Shown one piece after another: positions 20,801-32,930 of a stretch of DNA of 64,000 bases. Each line of letters begins with the position of its first letter. Position 1 is the first letter of the stretch. Both the position numbers and the translations under genes were made by a program. The stretch is from Mesostigma viride (Eukaryota > Streptophyta > Mesostigmatophyceae > Mesostigmatales > Mesostigmataceae): the NCBI GenBank assembly GCA_009746045.1, contig RPFO01000715.1, positions 557,949 through 621,948 of the forward strand, read 5' to 3'. The notes beneath the pieces were generated by a model. That model was not told the DNA's origin. It was given only the letters and a program-made list of their open reading frames with translations, and ran no database searches.

Positions 20801-23800
20801 CGCCACGCCGCCACGCCGCCACGCCGCCACGCCGCCACGCCGCCACGCCGCCACGCCGCCACGCCGCCACGCCGCCACGCCGCCCCGCGGCCCCGCAGCC
20901 CCGCAGCCCCGCAGTCACGCAGGGCCAGGTTGCAGCCCCCAGTACTACATCAGGGGGCAAGCAGAGCCGTCCTGGACATGGTTCAACACTTTTGCACAAA
21001 CGGGCCGGTGCTTATACCCACCAGGTCCAGCACCGTATAGTCCAGCCTTTGACTCCTCTGGGCACCGCTGCTGCATGGCATGCCCCTGGTCACCTCCCAC
21101 CCTGACTCCAGGCTCCGTCCACCCATATCCCCCAACGAGAGCCGCGTGCTCCCTGGCTACTCCATGGCGAGGCAGCACCAACCATCCACCGCATGGGCCA
21201 TCCACCCCTGCAAGCGGTAGCATCGTGCACACATGTGCGCCCACCGCGCCAAGGCGGGCCGCACCATGTACCGATTTTGAACCAGGGAATGCTGTCTTAA
21301 AACAGCCACGTGTCAGCACACTCACCGGCGGCGGGGGCGGGGGCCAGAAGTCAGGCTCCATCCGTGAGAAGGTTCCGGGTGGCGCCTTGTTGAGCGCACT
21401 GCCGTCGCGCGTGTGGGCCTTGCGGCTGCCAGCGCTAGCAGAGCGCCCCACCTGGCTGCGGCTGGCCTCCCTGGTCATGGGCCGTATGCGCGTGCTGGCC
21501 AGCTCCTGGTGGCAGCACGCCCCATGTGCATGCCATCAAGCCAACGACATGGCGCATGAGGCAGTTAGCCAGCCGGTGGACACGTGGCCGATTCATACGG
21601 AACCGGGGACGTCAACCGACGGCATTTCAAGGGCACATCCCATGATCAGCAGACAGCACACCCACTAGCCACCAAACTGGTGCTCTCACAAAGTTCCTTT
21701 GGCAGTTTACACCCCACCCCATCCATCCCCTTGTCCACCCCCCCCTTCCCCACCCCCTGATGTGACCATGGCATCACAGCAAGCATGCACACCCATGCAG
21801 CATGTACTCCCAACGGCGTTATGTTCCTAATTAATTAATTCATTAATTAATTAATTCATTAATTAATTAATGCACACCCTGGCACGCGACCACACCTACC
21901 TATTCCACCCCACAAGGGCATTCACCTACTTCTACCGGCGTGGCCCCCCCTCGCCCTCACCCTTGCCCACACTCAGCCGTGTATGGACCTCACCCTCGCG
22001 CCCAGCCTCCTCCCCCAACGCCCACGCGCTGCTCACCCGCCGTAGGCTGAGCTGCGCGGCGGCATCCGGCAGCTTCTCCTCCACCCAGCGCGAGACCTCG
22101 GCCGGCATGCGGCGCGAGAACGCGTCAGGGACGCTCAGGTCCTGGGGGGGGGGGGGGGGAGAGGAGGGTACGCGTACAGGTTAGGGTACGTGCGGTGCAT
22201 GGCGGGCACCGGGGGGGTTAGGCGGGGCGCAAACGAGGAGCGGGGGACTCGGCAGAGGATGATGGCGCACGCTCACAAGGCATTGGGAGCATGGGAATGA
22301 GCAGGAGCGTGCAGGTGGCGGCGACACGGGAGGGAGCTGGCGCGCTCCGACGTGGGACTCCACCGGGTCCCGGGGGCTTGTGGCGTAGGAAAGCTCGCTG
22401 TTGCGGTGTGCAGTTCCCAGTCAAAAAAATTACAGCAAGAACCACAAACTCACCTGCGAACACCACCCATGCATTTACCTCCACCTCAGAAGCCCTTTGG
22501 CACGAAAAACTGCGCTGTTACGTTCCCACAGGCGGGCTGCAGCATGCTCCCATCCGCGGGCTGCAGCATGCTCCCTGCATCCCAACTGGACCAGCACCGA
22601 GGCAGGGGAACCCCTCGAGGGCACTAACCACACAGCTACGCCCGTCTCTTCTGTACCCCCCCGCTCGTCCAGCTTTGCTTCTCCCCGTGTAACCGCATCT
22701 CCCACATCCTCCCTCTCCCCTTAACAAGTGAGCGGCTACTTAGCTCGTGTGCACGCTGCCACCTGCCTGAAACCGCTCCTCGTGCGTTGGCCGATGCCCC
22801 CGCGTCGCGCGCAGAACCATCCCGTCGTGCAGCGGCGACCGCGCCTCCTCACGCACCAGCTCCGCCGCCTTGGCCACGCTTGGGGGCGGCCGCAGACCCA
22901 TCGCGTAAAACTCGCGCAGGTGCTGGTCCAGCTTCTGGACACGCAGAGCACACACAGCGTGCACGTGTGGGCCAGGGCGCAACCGTTGCCGGGCCCCAGT
23001 GGTTGGCAGGGACAGTGGGGGAATGGCAGGGGCAGCGGACGCGTCAGTGAGGGCAACCAGGAAGTCGCGACTGGAGCTGTCGTATATTTGCGGCGGGAGT
23101 ACGGCGCAGCAATGGCTTACGCCTCGCGCAGTGACGCAAGTCGCCGTCGACTATCCCTGTCACGCCGGCCTGCCCATTTAGGGGCTGATGATGATGGTTG
23201 AGCGACTTGCTAGAGGGCAATACGTACCAACTCTCACGTCTCATGCGGCTGTCGGCGAGGCCTGCGTATTCTACTTTTGCGATGCATGCCAGCCAGCCAG
23301 GGTTCAAGAGCCTTTCCTCCCCCCCCCACCCCCACCACCCCACTGTCACCAAGAAAGGTGCCGGCTGATTGGAGGTCCTCCTGGCCTCCTCCTGCACCAC
23401 TCACTATGTACCCACCTGTCATGCGCGCAGATATACATACAAGTGCGCGGGCTGAACATCCCCAGCAGTCCACCAAGTGGCCCGCCAAACAGCGCCCTCC
23501 CGCAGTGGCACACGCAGGCGGCCCATGCGGCTGGCACCATGCAGAGCCAGAGCCACCCCCCACCTTTCCAGAGCTTGATCTATCCCATAAAGCAGAGTAT
23601 GTGCACTTTTGTAAGGGAATACAGACAGTGAGGTACTTCCTTGCTTCACAAAGAATAGCAGTTCTAAGGCTACCTATTCAGCCCGGCAGTTATCAATACA
23701 TCGAATACCAATGTACTATACCTGACATAGCAAGTCATGTTGCATAGTATTTGGCGGGTGGATCATCCATCCGATTCCACAAGGGCAAGGCATGAACCAT

Positions 23801-24747
23801 GGCCATGGTATCATCACGTCATTAATTAATTAATTAATTAATTAAACTTGTGCTCCCGTTGGGGAGTCACGGAGCACCGAAGTGCTTTTAATCCCTGTAT
23901 GTGCACAACAGGAAGAAAGGTCAGAGACCCCCTTTCTCCTTCATGCCAGAGGCATGCCACAGCTGCAATCGGACTCGGTAAACGATCCCGCAAGATCTGT
24001 GGGTGCAATAAGACCCATGTGAGCGTATCATAACATGGAGTGTGGGCAAGCAATCTGAGCATAGCCATCACGTCATGGACCATGGAGAGTGCACGGTCCA
24101 CAAGCACACGCCCAGGCTCGCGCCCCGCACGCACTCACCTGTGTGTAAAGGTTGGAGCGGTCGAGGTCGTCCACTTCAGGCTCCCGCAGCCCGTGCCGGT
24201 ACTCAAAGCTGTCGAGGTCTTCCGTCCAAAAGCACACCCAGTAACAAGTAGACAGCAGGAGGAAGCTGTCAGCAGCAGATAGGGTGCTGCACACCCACAG
24301 CCAGCAAAAAAGGATGCTAAAGCCATCATCACACGTGCATGCACAGATATACCAAGCGTAGGCGTTAGGAGCGTACGTAGAGCCGTTACGGGCGTGGAGC
24401 ACCTCACATAGAGCAGTAAAATTTTCAGTAATACCCTGCAAGGCATTTTACCAGGGAAGAAACGAAATCAATAACTACTCTGGAGGGAAAAAAAACGATT
24501 GCTCCGAAAAAAATCATAGCAACGACTGCGTCCGCACGTTCCCCCCAATATTTTTGCGCCACATAAAGCCAGAGGTGAAATCGCATACGAAGCTCTCGGC
24601 ACGGGGGCCCCAGCTTCTCGCTGGCGTTGCCAACGGCATGATGCAAGCCGTACCTTCTTCCAGGTGCCGCCGATGGGCTGTCCGGACAGCATGCTCAACC
24701 TCACGGTTGACAGCTTGGCGTCGTCGCCGGTCCTGTGCCGTTTCCAT
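17815..24747 (-). CDS. Unrecognised eight-exon gene, 441 codons
   Basis: Exons on the minus strand are 24747-24654, 24218-24139, 22934-22767, 22141-22037, 21505-21326, 20232-20134, 19556-19461 and 18318-17815. Coding lengths sum to 1326 nt in one open frame and every junction agrees in phase. All donors are GT except the third exon (CAG|GCAGGT, GC type). The second-exon acceptor (GGAAG|AC) is weak. The protein starts METAQDRRRRQAVNREVEHA (helical, basic/acidic), contains YAMGLRPPPSVAKAAELV, FSRRMPAEVSRWVEEKLP, a proline run after MEPDFW, NASFKRFVRANSPKKYQPL and ETLERIALKRERF. It ends in a Gly/His/Arg-rich low-complexity tail closing with DEFEKRLESPVYW. I see no signal peptide, membrane segment or catalytic motif. 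It looks like a soluble structural protein (cytoskeletal or ciliary is possible but unproven). It is divergent from PGAP3. Confidence 0.65.
19981..20015. repeat. Perfect 16-bp palindrome, 3-nt loop
   Basis: TTGGGCCACGAAGCTA, CCG, then its exact complement. It lies in the intron between exons 6 and 7 of the 17815-24747 gene. Confidence 0.85.
20503..20522. repeat. Poly-C run of 20
   Basis: An uninterrupted C tract within an intron. Indel-prone in sequencing. Confidence 0.8.
20690..20895 (+). repeat. 9-bp minisatellite (CGCCACGC C type)
   Basis: It begins with CAGCCATG units and turns into about 14 perfect CCGCCACGC units. It lies in the intron between exons 5 and 6 of the minus-strand gene. 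Long open frames in several phases (Ala/Thr/Pro/Arg or Ala/Trp/Arg/Gly repeats) are artefacts of the array. Confidence 0.85.
21801..21871 (+). repeat. R1 3' end with (TTAATTAAT)n tail
   Basis: CATGTACTCCCAACGGCGTT precedes an AATTAATT/CATTAATT run, inside an intron of the 17815-24747 gene. Confidence 0.65.
23821..23910 (-). repeat. R1-like end, (TTAA)n plus CTCCCGTTGGGGAGT
   Basis: The TTAATTAA run is followed by GTGCTCCCGTTGGGGAGTC and ACGGAGCA. The same end occurs at 43100-43160. It is a sister subfamily of R1, inside an intron. Confidence 0.65.
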
Positions 24748-26017
24748 GTCTTACCAAGATCAACTACGAGTGCAAAAATAGCTGCCTAAACAAAACTCTG
24801 GATAGAACCCAGCTGCTGGCCTTCCATCCTTTCCCGGGTTATGTTGAGCTAACTGCAGAAGGTTTCGGTCAACAAGATAGCAGCCCTAGACAGCCATATT
24901 CGAGGAATTGACGAGTTCTTTAGACAGCTTGTGCTGGCATTGCTTGCCTGGGAAACCCTTGCTTGATTGGGAAACTGTGCCTGGGCGCATCCAACCGAAC
25001 CAAAAGGCTGACAACAGCATGTCCTATATTCTATTATGATTTGCAACAAGTTCCGCGTCGAAGTTCAATCAAAGAATGGCGCTGCACGCGGTTAAAGTCA
25101 CAATAAAGAAGCCCAGTTTATCATTCATGGAGCTTGTGGTTCATTAATTATTATCAGGAATTCCCGTTAAGTATGTACCAGCTGTGCAGATGCCAGCCAA
25201 GAAGATATACTTATCCTATGATAGGTCAACGCCCGCGCACGAACCTGGGACTAAATTAAGACGCTGCGCGACGTGTGTCTGCTGGCGTTGGCCGACTTGC
25301 GCGCGAGCTCGCAAGAGTGCTGATCGAAGGTTCATCCGTACGGCGGCTGCTAGGCGTTCGCCTGAAGCTGGACACGTGTCCCTGGCACATGGCACATGGC
25401 GACCCGAGTTGCAGGCTGCCATGGACAAGCATTTCGTGCCACATCAACCAACGTGCCCGTGTGCACGTGGGTCATTATACATGGAAGTTTCGTGTCATGT
25501 TCCGTGACTTCCGTCGACGATTTCCAGTCATTTCCCGCTACATAAGAGCGCTGTTTATCTACGTGGATCATGCTGGCTGTTAACCTTCCTTTTCCCTTAC
25601 TTCAACTGTTTGAGAATGGAGCAGGGTGTGCTTCTGTAAGAACGTGACGCGCATTCACCGCGCCAGTGGAAGGCGCGACTAAAGTTTTACCGTCAAGATA
25701 GACCCCAGTGGTAGATATGTTTGAATTTCGCTATCATCGTGGATGATGGCCGAAGGTCACACGCTGCCAAATACCATGCTCACAATTAGTTCACTCAGCA
25801 TAGTTAGCTCCCGCATTGTCGGCATCACGCTGGATCGATCATCTTATATAGCGTCGGGTAACGTTTGTATCTTCATACTTTAACATTCTGCCGGCAATCG
25901 CATTAATCGACGCCTTGCTGCGTTTGGCACGACGTCATGCTTTGCGCATACAATACGGCGGTTGCTGTGGCTAACTGACCTGCGTAAGAATCTGACTGCT
26001 AGGTGGATCGGCCTTAA
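24748..26017. other. Divergent intergenic region
   Basis: About 1.27 kb separates the start codons of the unrecognised gene (minus) and PGAP3 (plus). I see no coding signal. It must hold both promoters, but no core element is clear enough to name. Confidence 0.55.
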
Positions 26018-29000
26018 ATGCAGACGTCCTGGTTGTGGATAGCCCTTTTAAATGTCCTATTATGTATAGCGTGCGTCCATGCCAGCCCCGGTGACGCAGA
26101 CAGAGCTTACCGATTATGCCTAAGCACCTGCATTCACCATGGGATCAAAGACCCGTACGTGGACAACACGTGTCGTCCACCGGAGTCTTCCCCTGAGGAC
26201 GGTGGCGCCGGGCCAGCATCGCCTGCTTCTCCCGGACCGCTGGATTTCCTCGCATGGAAATGCGAAGACAAATGCAGGTCAGCGTATCTTCCATTTCTAA
26301 AATGAGTGGCGCTGAAGTAAAAAAGTCTTCCACTTCGTGTTGACGTTTCTTCAAACCGCGTGTTCCTGTGGCACCTGCTTTTGACCGCTCACACGTGATC
26401 AGCCACGTGGGACGTTGGATAGTGGCGTGTCTCATACGCTTTTATTTCTGCCGGGTTAGGCATGTAGCGCTCATATGGTGTGTCCTCCCAACTGCGCCAG
26501 TGCTCCTGCTGCTGACGCATGCTACTGCCCCGTCGCCCCGTGGCGTCAACTGCTGGCTCATGCTGCGGTGGGCATGCCACTGCCCCGTGGCGCTTGCCAG
26601 GTACCATTGCATGTGGCACATCACGGAGCGCCGCACCGCGCAGGGGCTCCCCGTGCTCAAGTACCACGGCAAATGGCCGTTTGTGCGCGTGATGGGCATG
26701 CAGGCAAGTAGCGCATGGCACCCGCACTCCTTTGCCCCCTCTCCTCGTGCGTGTGCTGGCAGACCTCGTCCAAGTGTTGCCAAAGTCGAGCAACCCATCG
26801 CTCTGCCAGGTTCGCGACCCAGCATCCCTGGCTGCACCCCTTTGCCTTTGCAACACCGTGCCAGCTCAGCTCATGCTCAACTCGGGGGGCGTCACCTTGG
26901 TAGTTGTAAAAAATCCTGTTGCCATGCTCACTGGCACGTTGGATCGCGATGGTTCACACTGCCATCACAGGTGCGTGCCCGTGTCACCCACGATGGTCCG
27001 GGTACCTGTGCCCCTCGCTGCTGCGGTGTGCCTGGAGAAGGGCACAAGTTGAATATGGAAGTAGCCAACCGAACAGCACAAGGGGAGGGCAAGCGCACGA
27101 GGGGAGGAAGGGGAGGGGGGGCGCACAAGGGGAGGGCGAGCGCACAAGGGGAGGACGAGCGCACGATGCCTTGCAGTTGTGGATCCTCCACACAGACAGC
27201 CACCCGCCCGCCCGCCCACCCCCTACCCACACGGCCACCGGCCGACCGCCCGCCACCCACCCGCCGACCGCCCACTCACTCATTCCCTTCCCACCACCTC
27301 ACTCACCTGCGTACCTGTGCTCTGCAAACCCATTTCTATCCCCTCTCTGCCCGCCCCGACCCCCCAGGAGCTGCTGTCCTCCCTCTTCTCTCTCGTCAAC
27401 CTTGCCGCCCACGTCGGGGGACTGTGGCTACTGCACCGCCGCACACGCGCCTCGCTTCTGGCGCCAGACGCCACGCAGCGCGGCACCGCGGGGACCAGCC
27501 GACCGAGCGCGGCCGGTGGCGGCGGCGATGACATCATCAATGACCTGGGCGGTGGCTTCCGCGCGGTGGCCATGTTTCAGGACCCTGCCAGGGTGTTCCT
27601 GGCACGCTACACGGGCTGGGCAGCCCTCTTCTGCGCGGGGCAGGCCCAGATGTGGCTGTGGAGCGCCATCTTCCACATGCGGTGGGTGGGGGGTGGGCAG
27701 TGCCATCGTCCACATGCGGTGGGTGGGGGGTGGGCAGCGCCATCTTCCAGATGCGGTGGGTGGGGGTGGGCAGCGCCATCTTCCACAAGCGGTGGGTGGG
27801 GCGTGGGCAGTGCCATCTTCCACATTTGGTGGGTGGGGGGTGGGCAGTGCCATCTTCCACATGCGGTGGGTGGGAGGTGGGCAGTGCCATCTTCCACATG
27901 CGGTGGGTGGGGGGTGGGCAGCGCCATCTTCCACATGCGGTGGGTGGGGGGTGGGCAGCGCCATCTTCCACATGCGGTGGGTGGGGGGTGGGCAGCGCCA
28001 TCTTCCACATGCGGTGGGTGGGGGTGGGCAGTGCCATCTTCCACATGCGGTGGGTGGGGGGTGGGCAGTGCCATCTTCCACATGTGGTGGGTGGGGGGTG
28101 GGCAGCACCATCTTCCACATGCGGTGGGGGGTGGGGGGGCAGCGCCATCTTCCACAAGCGGTGGGTGGGGGGTGGGCAGTGCCAACTTCCACATGCGGTG
28201 GGTGGGGGGTGGGCAGTGCCATCTTCCACATGCGGTGGGTGGGGGTTGCTGGTGGGGGGTGGGGTGGGTAGGAAGCAAGGGGGTGGGGAAATGGGATGGC
28301 TGAATCACCAGGGCATGGCGCATGCTAGCAGGCATCTGAAATGACCACCCAGGGTGAGGCTGGCATCGCAGCTGCGTTGCAGGGAGCAGTGGCCATGGAT
28401 CTGGGCTGTTTAGAGGGCCTTGGGGGAACAATGTTGCCCAGACGATTGTCTGGTAGTCTCATGGCATGAGCAGTAATGCTGTTTCAGGCATGCCGCATGG
28501 GGGGTGCTCGCTCACCCTGTGGCCTATTGCGGGATTGGGTGCTTAGAGACGCTCCTTCCACCAGCGATGGGGCGGTGGGAGAGAGCACCCGCCAAGTGGG
28601 GGCACTGGGATGGGCAGGGGGCAAGGATCACTCCATCACAGGAGACCTTGTAACTCACATCCGGCGCATACATGCATGGCCATGGGTCTGCACGCGGGTG
28701 ATGCTTGCCGTGGGCTCGCTAGGATGAATTGTGCTGCTTACAACCGTCGCAAAGGGCAAAAGAAACCGTGGGGCATTTGCCATCGTGGCTGTTGATGGTG
28801 TACCTGGTTGCATTCGCCCCCATATGGCCCGCTGTGGGCCTGGCCCGTGCAGGGATGTGCCTGTCACCGAGATGCTGGACTACTTTGGGGGCAACATCGC
28901 GCAGGCCATCACCCTGTGCGTGACCCTGGTGCGGCTGCTGGGCGTGGGCACGACACCCCCCTTGTTGCTCACCGCCGCCTGCGCCGCCGTGTGGGTGGGC

Positions 29001-30256
29001 ACTGCGTGCCACATCTGGTACATGGCGGCCGTCCACTTTGACTACGGTGAGCGCGGGGCAGATGGCAGCACGGGAATCCGTTGCTAGCAACATGGTTGCA
29101 TACTGTGCGGGGCATCGGATGGGTTGGGCGGGCAGGTGGGCGGTCGGGTGCTCTGACAGGGAAATGCTTTGGATGGTTTTGGGGAAATGGATATGAGAAG
29201 GTAAAAGTGCCAGATGGCTACGTCGTCACCCTGGAGGGTGCAGTTTGCCATCACGCTCCTTCCCCTTTATGCACGGCCGCAGCCGTGTAGCCGCGGCTGC
29301 TACAGCTGTTTCGTCCCTCTTCCAGCCGTATCCCTACCACAAGCCCACCCATTCGATGATTCACCCATCACGCCAGGCCGACCACTCTTCCATCATGTTG
29401 CCTGTCGCCCTAAATGCCCCCTTCATCCCTGTCCCAGCCGCTGCCGTCGCTGGTGTTGTAGACTGGCCTCAGCACATGGCCGACATGCCTACTGCAGGCT
29501 GAACGACTGTCATCACCAAAAGGATGGGCGATGGATTCTAGGCCTTCTTTGCCCGTATGCAGAGTTGGGCCGTGCTCATTCCCTTTTGCCTGCGGGCCCT
29601 TTTCTTGGTGCCGACATATATAAGCGGGCTGCGAACCCGATGGGTCACATGTTTGCGTGGTGGCAGCTGCGCTCAAACGTGGGCCGTGGGGCGTACACGC
29701 ACCTTCACGACGCAAAAGGCGCTGCGCTGCTCTGGACACGTTGAAAGCTGCGCAGACATGGGTGCACCCTTTCCTTGCATGGTCCTTGCCAGAAATGCCG
29801 GAACTGCCTCGGCGTCTTTTCTTACACATCCCTTGTGTCAAGAAACCTGCTCCTTCATATGAATGTCCGCCACGTTGAGATATTGCAGGCTGGAACATGG
29901 TGGTGATGGTGACCTCGGGGTTAGCCTCCTCCGTCACCAGCACGGTCTACTTGTGGGCGGTTGGGCACCCTGCCAGAATGCGCTACACGGCCACCGTCGT
30001 CCTCATTCAGCTCTCGCTGGTCCTCGCGGCAGTTGATTTCCCCCCCCTGGCAGGGCTTCTAGACGCGCATGCCAGCTGGCACATTGTCACACCTCCGTTG
30101 GTCATTTCCCTATATGTGGTGTTTGCCAAAGACTGCGAATTCCTTTGGCAAACTAGGGGCGACAGGTTGCTCCAATCCAGGGATTCCTTGCACTGGCCAG
30201 GAATTGATGATGTTTTGCCAGTTCACGCACGAGCAAAAGGGAAGAAATTAAGCTAA
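26018..30256 (+). CDS. PGAP3: PGAP3/PER1 GPI-glycan fatty-acid remodelling lipase
   Basis: Exons are 26018-26277, 26601-26703, 27368-27681, 28853-29046 and 29889-30256, giving a 412-residue protein with every junction in phase. A signal peptide of about 22 residues (MQTSWLWIALLNVLLCIAC) precedes the luminal Cys-rich segment. The segment contains CEDKCR|YHCMW, built across the first junction, and YHGKWPF. Exon 3 encodes the first membrane segments and WSAIFHM, joined to RDVPVTEMLDYF in exon 4. Exons 4-5 add FDYG and DFPPLAGLLDAHASWHI. The Ser, His and Asp residues expected of this CREST-type membrane hydrolase family are all in place. PGAP3 removes an unsaturated sn-2 acyl chain from GPI anchors in the ER/Golgi. 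Intron 2 uses a GC donor (CAG|GCAAGT). Exon 3's donor has been amplified into a 16-donor minisatellite (see 27664-28247). Confidence 0.93.
27664..28247 (+). repeat. 37-bp minisatellite made from the PGAP3 exon 3 donor
   Basis: Each unit joins 18 nt of exon end (YGCCATCTTCCACATGCG) to 19 nt of intron start (GTGGGTGGGGGGTGGGCAG). The native joint at 27681/27682 is followed by 15 further units, a few with 36 nt or point changes (CATTTG, CAAGCG, CATGTG). Open frames of more than 200 codons on both strands here are by-products of the array. Confidence 0.92.
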
Positions 30257-30272
30257 TAAACATGGTGTTGAT

Positions 30273-30311
30273 GATTCTCCCGATTTCTGGCCTGCGCTGG
30301 TTGTCTCCTTG
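30273..30311 (-). mobile_element. R2 mini-insertion, 39 bp, 11-bp duplication
   Basis: The insertion reads GATTCTCCC ... GTTGTCTCCTTG and is flanked by ATGGTGTTGAT at 30262-30272 and 30312-30322. It lies 16 bp after the PGAP3 stop codon, hence in its 3' UTR. Confidence 0.85.
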
Positions 30312-30322
30312 ATGGTGTTGAT

Positions 30323-31799
30323 ATGATGGTTGTGTTACAAGAGGATGTGGCGTGACTAATTGGTGTGAAAAGATGAAAGAACGTTCCTGATACTCTTCAC
30401 AACATGAAAATGTTCTAAAGATGGATGCACTGTCAACCAAGGGATCTGGGGGTGGAAGGGGGGGGGGGGAATGGAGGGAATAGTGCTTTTCATCGCATTT
30501 ATAATGTCCTGCAGGCGGAGGATGCGAACCTGGCACCTGCTCTGGCCGGTACCCGGTGAGGAATGGGCGACACAGAGGATGAGGTACAATACAGCATCAT
30601 TGCGTTGGGTTACCTGAGGTGTTGCTGCCATTCTGGCCCGAGGTACCCGCACCACGTCCATATATGTGAATCAGTCGCGACGTCGATGCATGATGATGCA
30701 TGCATGGGGGCGGAACGGGGGGGGACTCGATTTAAAGGCTGTCCCCGAAGCGCCTGCAGGCCGTGAGTCCGCCTCTAGAGGCTGTCCAGCTGTCTATGCA
30801 GGACCGTCGTCCGTCGCCGGCAGTATACGGTTCATCCCACGAGACCCAGGTCGCTCGTTGTCGAGAGGGACACCATTGACGTAATAATGCCACAAAGCTG
30901 CCATTCGGCTGCATGCGCAGCTGCTGCACTCCCGGCTGCACTGCCTCCCTCTGCTTCGCCCAGGCCGCCATAATTAACGTCAAGCCGCGCTGTCATATAC
31001 AGCAGATCGTTCTTCCAGATTTCTGGCTTGCGTTGGCTGTCTCTTTGATACAGCGCGCTCCTCGCCTTCAGCTGGGCAGACGTGCAGTCCTCATCCAGGC
31101 TGCTTGGGACGTGTCGATCCCTGCGCCAACAGCTAGTCTACGAGCTTAGTCCGAGCACACGTTGCCTGTCCTGCAGTGACGCCATGGTAGCAATGACCAA
31201 GCCCAGAGCTAGGGCCAGGCAGATGGAAAGCACGTTCATTGGCTGCGCTGCATGTTGCTGAGCAGCATCTAGATGCCCCACAAAAGTTCGGCCCTCGTAG
31301 CAGGGTGCCCAGTAAGTTGCTCGATCTGCAGTCTCATTTCGGCGCTTGTCGAGCAGGAAGCCCTTGCATGCTAACTTTCATATTGCGTTGGCGTTGCTGA
31401 GCCACATTCTGACTGAGACAGAACTGCGCGGTAGCCGCGGACTTGGCTGCCTGGGTGACAATGGAGTCCCTAGCTTCTAAGAGATCAGGTAATGTCGGCA
31501 AACGTGGGCTTCTGGGGGGGCGTTATGCATGACCTAGTCTGAAGCTGCAGCAGGGATGCCCGTCGCTGGCAGAGGCGTCCGCCATCTTCTGGATCTCGCC
31601 CTGCATTGAGGAGAGAGACAACGCCACTGAGGCTGCGCAGTGTCGTGGTGGTGTCGTCCGGATGGGCGCGTTCACAGTGATGGCCATCTCAGGCGGCTCG
31701 ATGAGTTCAGGGCGGCCGGCAGGATAGAAGGCAGGCCGCGAGGAACTGGGAATTGGGAAGGGTCGTAACCGGGCCAGTCGTCGTTGTCGGGCCCCGTTT
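30323..31799. other. No gene recognised
   Basis: Contains a G run (30460-30469), the R2 insertion at 31004-31047 and a possible degenerate start of LINE-B after about 31500. Confidence 0.45.
31004..31047 (-). mobile_element. R2 mini-insertion, 44 bp, ATACAGC duplication
   Basis: ATACAGC at 30997-31003 and 31048-31054 flank a diverged copy ending GGCTGTCTCTTTG. Confidence 0.7.
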
Positions 31800-32930
31800 A
31801 GTGAACTAGGTACCACCCTGCTGGAGGTGCTGGACGGAAGCCCATTCCCCCCGGCAACTCGCTTCAAGCTCGATCCTTGGTGGCTGGCTCCCCTCCACGG
31901 CTGACGACATCAACACCCGCATTGACCAGGCCTGGGCGGCCCTGAGCCGGCCGGACGCCGGACACCTCGACAGGTTCTGGACATGTCGCTACAGGTCTGA
32001 GTGAGCGGCGCAAGCGCATTCTGTTCAAGGCCCTTGTCCTCAGCATCCTCCTTTACGGCTGCGAGGCGTGAACCGCGGCCTGGACCAGGCCATGAATGAG
32101 CAAGTGCTAGCTCAGCTTGACGGCACTGTCACTCGAATGCTCCGTCACGTCCTCGGCGTCCGCGCTACCAAGAGCGCCCCACCCGGCCGGGCCGAGCTCT
32201 ACTGCGAGCTCCCTCTTGTCACCCATACCATCCGACACCGTTGCCTCCTCTTCAATGCCGGCCATCAGTTGCGTGCACAGACCAGGTGAATACCGATGTG
32301 GGCCCTGTGGGTGGCCGCTTAGGACTGGCCAACCAGGTAGACACCTCCTCCTCTGGCAGGGTACATCCCCTTGATCGGCCCCGTCACAACCCACTTGCAA
32401 ACTTGCGCGCGTGCCCCGCATGCGCACTTTCAGACCGACGCGCGGCGCGACCCGGACCTATATGTGACTCAATTGCTTGAGGATGCAGGGCTTCTTGGGA
32501 CTATCTGTATACTCCGCGCCCGCATGATAGACAAGGAGAAATGGGCTGCCGTCTGCGATAAGCCTTATGCGGCACCTTCCTGAGGGGCATGCATGCTCCT
32601 GTTAAATTTCTCCCCACGAGCCCGGCCCCTGGCCCGTTGCTAGAATGCAGGATAGAAGTCCGCAGCTGGAGGTTATTGCCCCTAAGGATAGCCGCTACAC
32701 TACCGCGCCTCGTCTGCCATTATTACAGTAGGCCTGGCAGCTCAGATGCATCAGGATTATATCCCCCTCTGGTGACTGTACATGTGGTATTATATTGACG
32801 TTGGGGCATGATGAAATATATTTGTAACTTTTGTGGAGTTATTTTCTAATGAGATTAGCATACTACCCGTGGCATGCCCATGCGCATGACACATGTAAGT
32901 ACTTACTTACTTGCTCAAGTCCTACCACCA
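31800..32930 (+). mobile_element. LINE-B 3' part (post-RT domain), decayed
   Basis: Broken plus-strand frames give DDINTRIDQAWAAL, RRKRILFKALVLSILLYGCEAW (the usual LINE segment after the RT core) and QLDGTVTRMLRHVLGVR. They continue with a Cys-rich block, then YVTQLLEDAGLLG, RARMIDKEKWAAVCDK and a 3' UTR ending in ACTTACTTACTT near 32905. A stop interrupts GCEA*. The copy is non-functional and 5'-truncated. Confidence 0.7.

Noticed and set aside
20389-20999. Ala/Trp/Arg/Gly and Ala/Thr/Pro/Arg repeat frames
   Set aside because: Arise from the 9-bp minisatellite in an intron.
27428-28431. Long frames on both strands over the PGAP3 array
   Set aside because: Products of the 37-bp repeat, with no codon bias or motif beyond exon 3.
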